Origin: Comamonadaceae bacterium OTU4NAUVB1 | GTDB taxonomy: Bacteria > Pseudomonadota > Gammaproteobacteria > Burkholderiales > Burkholderiaceae_C | Reading direction: 5' to 3' | Length of the DNA stretch: 64,000 nt | Assembly (NCBI GenBank): GCA_024372625.1 | Contig: CP099605.1 | Span: 248,001 to 312,000 of the forward strand | Program-made: the position numbers and the translations under genes | The notes under the pieces: generated by a model | The model's database searches: none | What the model saw: the letters and a program-made list of their open reading frames with translations, nothing else | What the model was told of the DNA's origin: nothing | Shown: positions 59,699 to 64,000 of the stretch, piece after piece | Position numbering within the stretch: the first letter of the stretch is position 1 | How the letters are laid out: each line of letters begins with the position of its first letter

Positions 59699-61312
59699 GT
59701 GAAACAAGGCCTTTCCCTTCGCGTCTCGCAGCATCTGGCGCTCACGCCCCAGCTGCAGCAGTCGATCCGGCTGCTGCAGCTGTCGACGCTCGAACTCAGC
59801 CAGGAGGTCGAGCAGATGCTCGACGAGAACCCGTTCCTCGAACGCACGATCGAGGAGGCCGCGCGCGAGGAATTCGGCGTCGACGCGGCCGATGCGCCCG
59901 CGCGGCGCGACGACGGCGATGGCGACGGCCCCGATGCCGCCGACGCGTTCCTCGACGGCGCCGCGGCCACGGCGTCCGTCTCGACCACCAGCGCCGTGAC
60001 CGAAGGCGACGCACCGGGCGCCGACGCCACCGATTCCACCGCCGCCGATGCCCAGCCCGACTGGGAGGGCGACGGCACCGTCGAGATGGCGCCCGACGAC
60101 AGCGAATGGGGCGGCGACGCGCCGGCGCGCAACACGTCCTCCAGCGACGACGGCGAGCGCGCCGATGCGGCCGAACTCGCGCGCAGCCAGGAATCGCTGG
60201 CGGCCTTCCTGCACCGCCAGGCCCTGAGCCTGCGCCTGGGCGAGAACGACCGCGCCGCGCTGGCCTTCCTGATCGAATCGCTCGACGACGACGGCTACCT
60301 GGAGGACTCGCTGCCCGCGCTGGCCTCGGGCCTGGCGGGCGACGACAACGACGAGTTCGACGGTCTGGTGCATCACTTCCAGGTCGCGCTGGGGCTGCTG
60401 CAGAGCCTGGAGCCGGTGGGCGTGGGGGCGCGCGACCTGGGCGAGTGCCTGACGATCCAGCTGCGCGCGCTGGAGCGGCCGGACGAGACCGAGGCGGTGG
60501 CGCAGGTCCGCCGCGTCGCCATCGCCGTGTGCCGCCAGCCGATGGAACTGCTCGCGCGGCGTGACTTCAAGCGCCTGGCCACGCTGGTGCGCAGCAACGA
60601 GGAGACGGTGCGCGCCGCGCTGCAGCTGGTGGCCACGCTGGAGCCCAAGCCGGGCCGGCGCTTCGTCGACGTCGAGCGCAACATCGTCGTGCCCGACGTG
60701 ATCGTCACGCGCACCGGCCGGGGCACCAACGTCAAGTTCCGCGTCGCGCTCAACCCGGACGTCATGCCGCGCCTGCGCGTGCACGACATCTACGCCGGCG
60801 CGCTGCGCCAGCACAAGGGCGAAGGCAGCCAGGCGCTGTCGCAGCGGCTGCAGGAGGCGCGCTGGTTCATCAAGAACATCCAGCAGCGCTTCGACACCAT
60901 CCTGCGCGTGTCCAACGCCATCGTCGAGCGCCAGAAGAGCTTCTTCATCCACGGCGAGCTGGCCATGCGCCCCCTGGTGCTGCGCGAGATCGCCGACGAA
61001 CTGGGCCTGCACGAGTCCACCATCAGCCGCGTGACCACCGCCAAGTACATGGCCACGCCCTACGGCACGGTCGAGCTGAAGTACTTCTTCGGCTCGGCGC
61101 TGGGCACCGAGACCGGCGGCAACGCCTCCAGCACGGCGGTGCGCGCCCTCATCCGGCAGTTCGTCGGTTCCGAGGACATCGGCAAGCCGCTGTCGGACAG
61201 CCAGATCTCCGAGATGCTCAAGGAGCAGGGCATCGAGTGCGCACGACGCACCGTGGCCAAGTACCGCGAGGCGCTGCGCATCGCGCCGGCCAACCTGCGC
61301 AAGGCGCTCTGA
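59699..61312 (+). CDS. rpoN: RNA polymerase sigma-54 factor RpoN
   Basis: Alternative sigma factor for promoters with -24/-12 elements; needs enhancer-binding ATPases. 537 residues from GTG 59699 (MKQGLSLRVSQHLALTPQLQQSIRLLQL in parts), the Gln/Leu-rich activator-contact region I (1-50). Region II (about 50-155) is very acidic and Ala-rich (DGDGDGPDAADAFLDGA and similar), longer than in E. coli. The core-binding domain, HTH (LREIADELGLHESTISRVTT) and the RpoN box ARRTVAKYRE follow. The frame is open upstream to 59414 but without similarity. Normally hpf-ptsN follow; here an RlmL-like gene does. Confidence 0.96.
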   Translation: MKQGLSLRVSQHLALTPQLQQSIRLLQLSTLELSQEVEQMLDENPFLERTIEEAAREEFGVDAADAPARRDDGDGDGPDAADAFLDGAAATASVSTTSAVTEGDAPGADATDSTAADAQPDWEGDGTVEMAPDDSEWGGDAPARNTSSSDDGERADAAELARSQESLAAFLHRQALSLRLGENDRAALAFLIESLDDDGYLEDSLPALASGLAGDDNDEFDGLVHHFQVALGLLQSLEPVGVGARDLGECLTIQLRALERPDETEAVAQVRRVAIAVCRQPMELLARRDFKRLATLVRSNEETVRAALQLVATLEPKPGRRFVDVERNIVVPDVIVTRTGRGTNVKFRVALNPDVMPRLRVHDIYAGALRQHKGEGSQALSQRLQEARWFIKNIQQRFDTILRVSNAIVERQKSFFIHGELAMRPLVLREIADELGLHESTISRVTTAKYMATPYGTVELKYFFGSALGTETGGNASSTAVRALIRQFVGSEDIGKPLSDSQISEMLKEQGIECARRTVAKYREALRIAPANLRKAL

Positions 61313-61326
61313 GGACGACCCCCACC

Positions 61327-62649
61327 ATGAACCAGTTGCGACTCTTCCTGCCCTGCGCCGCCGGCGTCGAGGATTTCCTGGCCCGGGAGGTGCACCACCT
61401 CACCGGCCTGGCCGGCGACGACCTGATGTCCTCGCGCGGCGGCGTCTTCGTGCGCGGCTCCTGGCGCGACGCCATGGAGCTCAACCTGCACAGCCGGCTC
61501 GCCCAGCGCGTGCTGGTGGAGCTGGCGCACGGCGACTACCGCAGCGAGAACGACCTCTACGCCATCGCCGGCGGCGTCGCCTGGGAGATCTGGTTCACGC
61601 CCAGGCAGACGTTCAAGATCGAGACCACGGCGCAGCACAGTCCCCTCACGAGCCTGAACTTCGCCACCCTGCGCATCAAGGACGCCATCGCCGACCGCTT
61701 CCGCGCCAAGGCCGGCGGCGTGCGCCCGAGCATCGAGACGCAGTGGCCCGACTGCCGCGTCTTCGCCCACCTCACCACCGACACCTGCACGCTCTACATC
61801 GACACCTCCGGCGAGCCGCTGTTCAAGCGCGGCTGGCGCCAGGACAAGGGCGACGCGCCGCTCAAGGAGACGCTGGCCGCGGCGATGCTGGCGGCCAGCG
61901 GCTGGTGGGACCCGGAGACCGGCGCGGTGTCGGCCGCGCCCCTGTACGACCCGTGCTGCGGCAGCGGCACGATCGCCATCGAGGCGGCGCAGATCGCCCT
62001 CGGCCTGGCCGCGGGCGGACAGCGGCGCTTCGGCTTCGAGAAGCTGCTGCCGTTCCAGGCCCACGTCTGGGCGGCGCTGAAGGACGAGGCCGAGCGGTCC
62101 GCCGCCACGGCCGCCGCGTCGGCCGCCACGGTGCCGCCCGCCATCTTCGGCAGCGACGTCTCGCACCGCATGGTCGACTTCGCCCAGCGCAACGCCGAGC
62201 GCGCCGGGGTGGCCGCGTCGATCGATTTCCGGGGCGGCGACGCGCTGCAGCGCATGCCCCCGGCCGAGGGCGGCGTGATCATGCTCAACCCGCCCTACGG
62301 CGAGCGCATCGAGGTCGGCGGCGTGGCCGCGCGCGGTGCGCGCGGCGGCCCGGCCCGGATGCAGCGCGACGACGGCTTCGACGGCGAGGCGCCCGCGCCG
62401 CGCGCCGCCGGGCGCGAGCAGGCGCAGACCGAGGACGGCGGGGAGTTCTTCGCGCAGCTCGCGAGCCACTGGAAGAAGCACTACGCCGGCTGGACCGCCT
62501 GGATGCTCACGCCCGACCTGCAGTGCCCCAAGCGCATGCGCCTGAAGGAGTCGCGCCGCGTGCCGATGTGGAACGGGCCGATCGAGTGCCGTCTGTTCCG
62601 CTTCGACATGGTGGCGGGCTCGGCGCGGACGCCGCGTGGTCCGGACTGA
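61327..62649 (+). CDS. THUMP-domain class I RNA methyltransferase (RlmL/YcbY N-terminal type)
   Basis: Predicted to make m2G in 23S rRNA or a related guanine modification. 440 residues: N-terminal ferredoxin-like/THUMP region (LRLFLPCAAGVEDFLAREVHHL and later RVFAHLTTDTCTLYIDTSGEPLFKRGWR in parts), then a Rossmann methyltransferase with SAM motif YDPCCGSGTIAIEAAQIA near 215 and catalytic IMLNPPYGERI near 318. A Gly/Ala/Arg-rich insert of about 45 residues interrupts the domain after NPPYGERI. E. coli RlmL is about 700 residues with a second (RlmK) domain, absent here. 14 bp after rpoN, so co-transcription is likely. Confidence 0.9.
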   Translation: MNQLRLFLPCAAGVEDFLAREVHHLTGLAGDDLMSSRGGVFVRGSWRDAMELNLHSRLAQRVLVELAHGDYRSENDLYAIAGGVAWEIWFTPRQTFKIETTAQHSPLTSLNFATLRIKDAIADRFRAKAGGVRPSIETQWPDCRVFAHLTTDTCTLYIDTSGEPLFKRGWRQDKGDAPLKETLAAAMLAASGWWDPETGAVSAAPLYDPCCGSGTIAIEAAQIALGLAAGGQRRFGFEKLLPFQAHVWAALKDEAERSAATAAASAATVPPAIFGSDVSHRMVDFAQRNAERAGVAASIDFRGGDALQRMPPAEGGVIMLNPPYGERIEVGGVAARGARGGPARMQRDDGFDGEAPAPRAAGREQAQTEDGGEFFAQLASHWKKHYAGWTAWMLTPDLQCPKRMRLKESRRVPMWNGPIECRLFRFDMVAGSARTPRGPD

Positions 62650-63115
62650 GGCCGCCGCCGGTCGCGTGGGCGACGTCGTGGATGCCGGCGCGGCGGACGC
62701 GCCCGCCGCGCCCGTCGTCATCGACACCAACATCGCGCTCGACCTGCTGGTGTTCGACGATCCGTGCTGGGCGGGTCTGCGCGCCGCGCTGGCGGCGGGC
62801 GGGCTGCGCTGGATCGCCTCGCCGCCGATGCGCGTCGAACTCGCGCGCGTGCTGGGCTATCCGCTGATCGCGCGGCGACTCGCGCGCGACGCCCGTGCGC
62901 CGCAGGCCGTGCTGGCCGCCTTCGACGCCGCCGCGCACCTCGTCCACGCCGTGCCCGCGCGCGCGCCCTTCGTCTGCAAGGACACCGACGACCAGATGTT
63001 CATCGACCTCGCCGTCGCCCACCGCGCGCGGCTGCTGAGCAAGGACGGCGCGGTGCTGTCGATGCGCAAGCGGCTCGCGACCCTGGGCGTGGCAGTGGCG
63101 CCGGCCTTCGGCTGA
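62636..63115 (+). CDS. PIN domain protein (putative toxin component, PIN_3/COG1569 type)
   Basis: Putative RNase of 159 residues from GTG 62636, which overlaps the preceding gene by 14 bp; GTG 62666 and 62678 are alternatives because the fold begins only at VVIDTNIALDLLVF. The acidic site is complete (Asp30, Glu68 in PPMRVELARVLGY, Asp116-119 in CKDTDDQMFIDLA, Asp124). The COG1569 group is annotated as a toxin component, but no antitoxin gene is beside it, so a role in RNA processing linked to the upstream RNA methyltransferase gene is equally possible. Confidence 0.82.
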   Translation: MVRTEAAAGRVGDVVDAGAADAPAAPVVIDTNIALDLLVFDDPCWAGLRAALAAGGLRWIASPPMRVELARVLGYPLIARRLARDARAPQAVLAAFDAAAHLVHAVPARAPFVCKDTDDQMFIDLAVAHRARLLSKDGAVLSMRKRLATLGVAVAPAFG

Positions 63116-63254
63116 GCGACGCAGCGCACGGGCGCGCGGGACCGGGACCGTCACCAGGCGTCTCGCCAGGTCCGCCGTGGCCGACCCCGGCGCCTGAACC
63201 GCGTCCAGCCACGCCTGGCGGCGCACCGCCTGAACCGCGTCCCGCCGGTCCGGC

Positions 63255-64000
63255 TCAGGCCTCGTCGCCGTGCCAGCGCGCCAGCAGCCGCGCGCAGGCG
63301 CGCACGCGCTGGGTGTCGCGGCCCCAGCGCCGTCCCTGGGGCAGGTGGCGCAACCAGCGCATGCGGCGCGCGGCGGCGGCGATGCGCGCGCGCACCGCGG
63401 CGTCGGCACCGGCGAGCGCGGCGTGCCAGTGGGCGCCGGCGGCCTGGGGCGTGGCGGCGCGCACCAGCATCGCCGTGGAGTGCAGGTAGCTCAGCCAGTC
63501 GCGCACCTGGCACTCGGCCAGGCCGAGCGTGGCGCGCGGGTCGTCCTCGAAGTCGATGTAGCCGATCACGCCGTCCGGGCACTGCACCAGGTTGCGGTCG
63601 AAGGCCTGGCTCAGGCAGGTGCCGCGCGCGTGGACGGCGGCGATGGCGTCGAGCCCGTCGCGCCACACCGTGAGCAGCGCGGCCGGGCCGGCGGCGGCGG
63701 CCTGGTCCAGGCGTTCCTGCAGGACCACCACCGTGGCGCGGCTCTCGCCCAGGTCCGACAGCAGCAGGCCGTCGTCCTGCTGCGCCAGCACGCGCGGCAC
63801 GCGCAGGCCCAGGGCGCCGAGTTCGCGCAGGCGCCGCGCCTCGATGGCGATGGCGGCCTGGCCGCCGGGGTTGGGCACCGGGCGCAGGACGTCCAGCCGC
63901 AGCGTCGCGGCGATGAAGCCCAGCACGCGGTAGCGCCAGGCGCCGTGGCGCGGTCCGGCCTTCTTCAGCCAGACCCGCTCGCCGTCGAAGCGATGGCTGG
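63255..64000 (-). CDS. Kinase-like protein (InaA/BUD32-type), 5' end outside window
   Basis: At least 248 codons; the start is beyond base 64000. The visible part opens with SHRFDGERVWLKKAGPRHG, whose Lys pair may be the ATP-site Lys. It goes on with LGLRVPRVLAQQDDGLLLSDLGE, then the catalytic-loop-like HARGTCLSQAFDRNLVQC (Asp-x-Asn) and VIGYIDFEDDP as the DFG equivalent. This is the lipopolysaccharide-kinase/BUD32 fold often annotated as a serine/threonine kinase. The substrate could be a sugar such as Kdo/heptose or a protein. The lone HRD-like motif lacks the usual His-Arg-Asp order. The 139-bp gap to the PIN gene shows no feature. Confidence 0.78.
   Translation of the reverse strand, partial: SHRFDGERVWLKKAGPRHGAWRYRVLGFIAATLRLDVLRPVPNPGGQAAIAIEARRLRELGALGLRVPRVLAQQDDGLLLSDLGESRATVVVLQERLDQAAAAGPAALLTVWRDGLDAIAAVHARGTCLSQAFDRNLVQCPDGVIGYIDFEDDPRATLGLAECQVRDWLSYLHSTAMLVRAATPQAAGAHWHAALAGADAAVRARIAAAARRMRWLRHLPQGRRWGRDTQRVRACARLLARWHGDEA

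Overview
The window is a very GC-rich (about 70% by eye), densely packed bacterial chromosome segment with 56 supported protein genes. Gene content points to Burkholderiales, most likely Comamonadaceae. The grounds are the hpf-ptsN-hprK block, the lptA-lptB-rpoN block, argS followed by a SPOR protein and dsbA, a Betaproteobacteria-style glutamate-cysteine ligase, divergent fur/bamE, and dapB next to exbB/exbD. Genus cannot be fixed from sequence alone. I saw no rRNA, tRNA, CRISPR array, prophage or insertion sequence. Almost everything is core metabolism; the accessory-looking parts are small.

Layout: 0-7.3 kb holds the uvrA 3' end, a minus-strand tesB/flavin oxidoreductase/ppk2 group, mnmA with a Nudix gene, and an orphan OmpR-type regulator whose receiver lacks the phospho-acceptor Asp. 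7.6-13.3 kb holds the proton-translocating transhydrogenase (pntAA-pntAB-pntB), a fadD-type ligase and corA with a structured leader. 13.5-21.4 kb holds a UvrD-like helicase, hpf-ptsN-hprK, fur/bamE, and dapB-exbB-exbD. 21.4-29 kb is a minus-strand glycogen operon, glgX-glgC-glgA-glgP, with no branching enzyme. 29.1-34.7 kb runs leuS-lptE-holA-proA. 34.9-42.6 kb has gshA, kup, a YitT protein, a deacetylase/NTF2-like pair and benE-gshB. 42.7-47.3 kb has a siderophore receptor, a class II amidotransferase and a drug-efflux MFS.

47.4-49.9 kb is the most accessory-looking part: a zinc-ribbon metallopeptidase converging on a Cys-rich CWC protein, which sits directly behind an antitoxin/VapC pair. 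50-54.3 kb holds malate synthase G, a LysR regulator coupled to a DUF2214 membrane protein, and a PsiF-repeat protein. 54.4-64 kb holds argS, a SPOR protein, dsbA, lptA-lptB, rpoN, an RlmL-like methyltransferase, a lone PIN protein, and a kinase-like protein cut by the window edge.

Functional links: LptE, LptA and LptB serve lipopolysaccharide export and BamE serves outer-membrane protein assembly. GshA and GshB make glutathione. PtsN and HprK belong to the nitrogen PTS, functionally tied to RpoN, but the genes lie about 40 kb apart. Many promoters share an AT-rich -10 hexamer followed by C. In several genes this hexamer lies only 6-8 nt before the start codon, which suggests leaderless transcripts.
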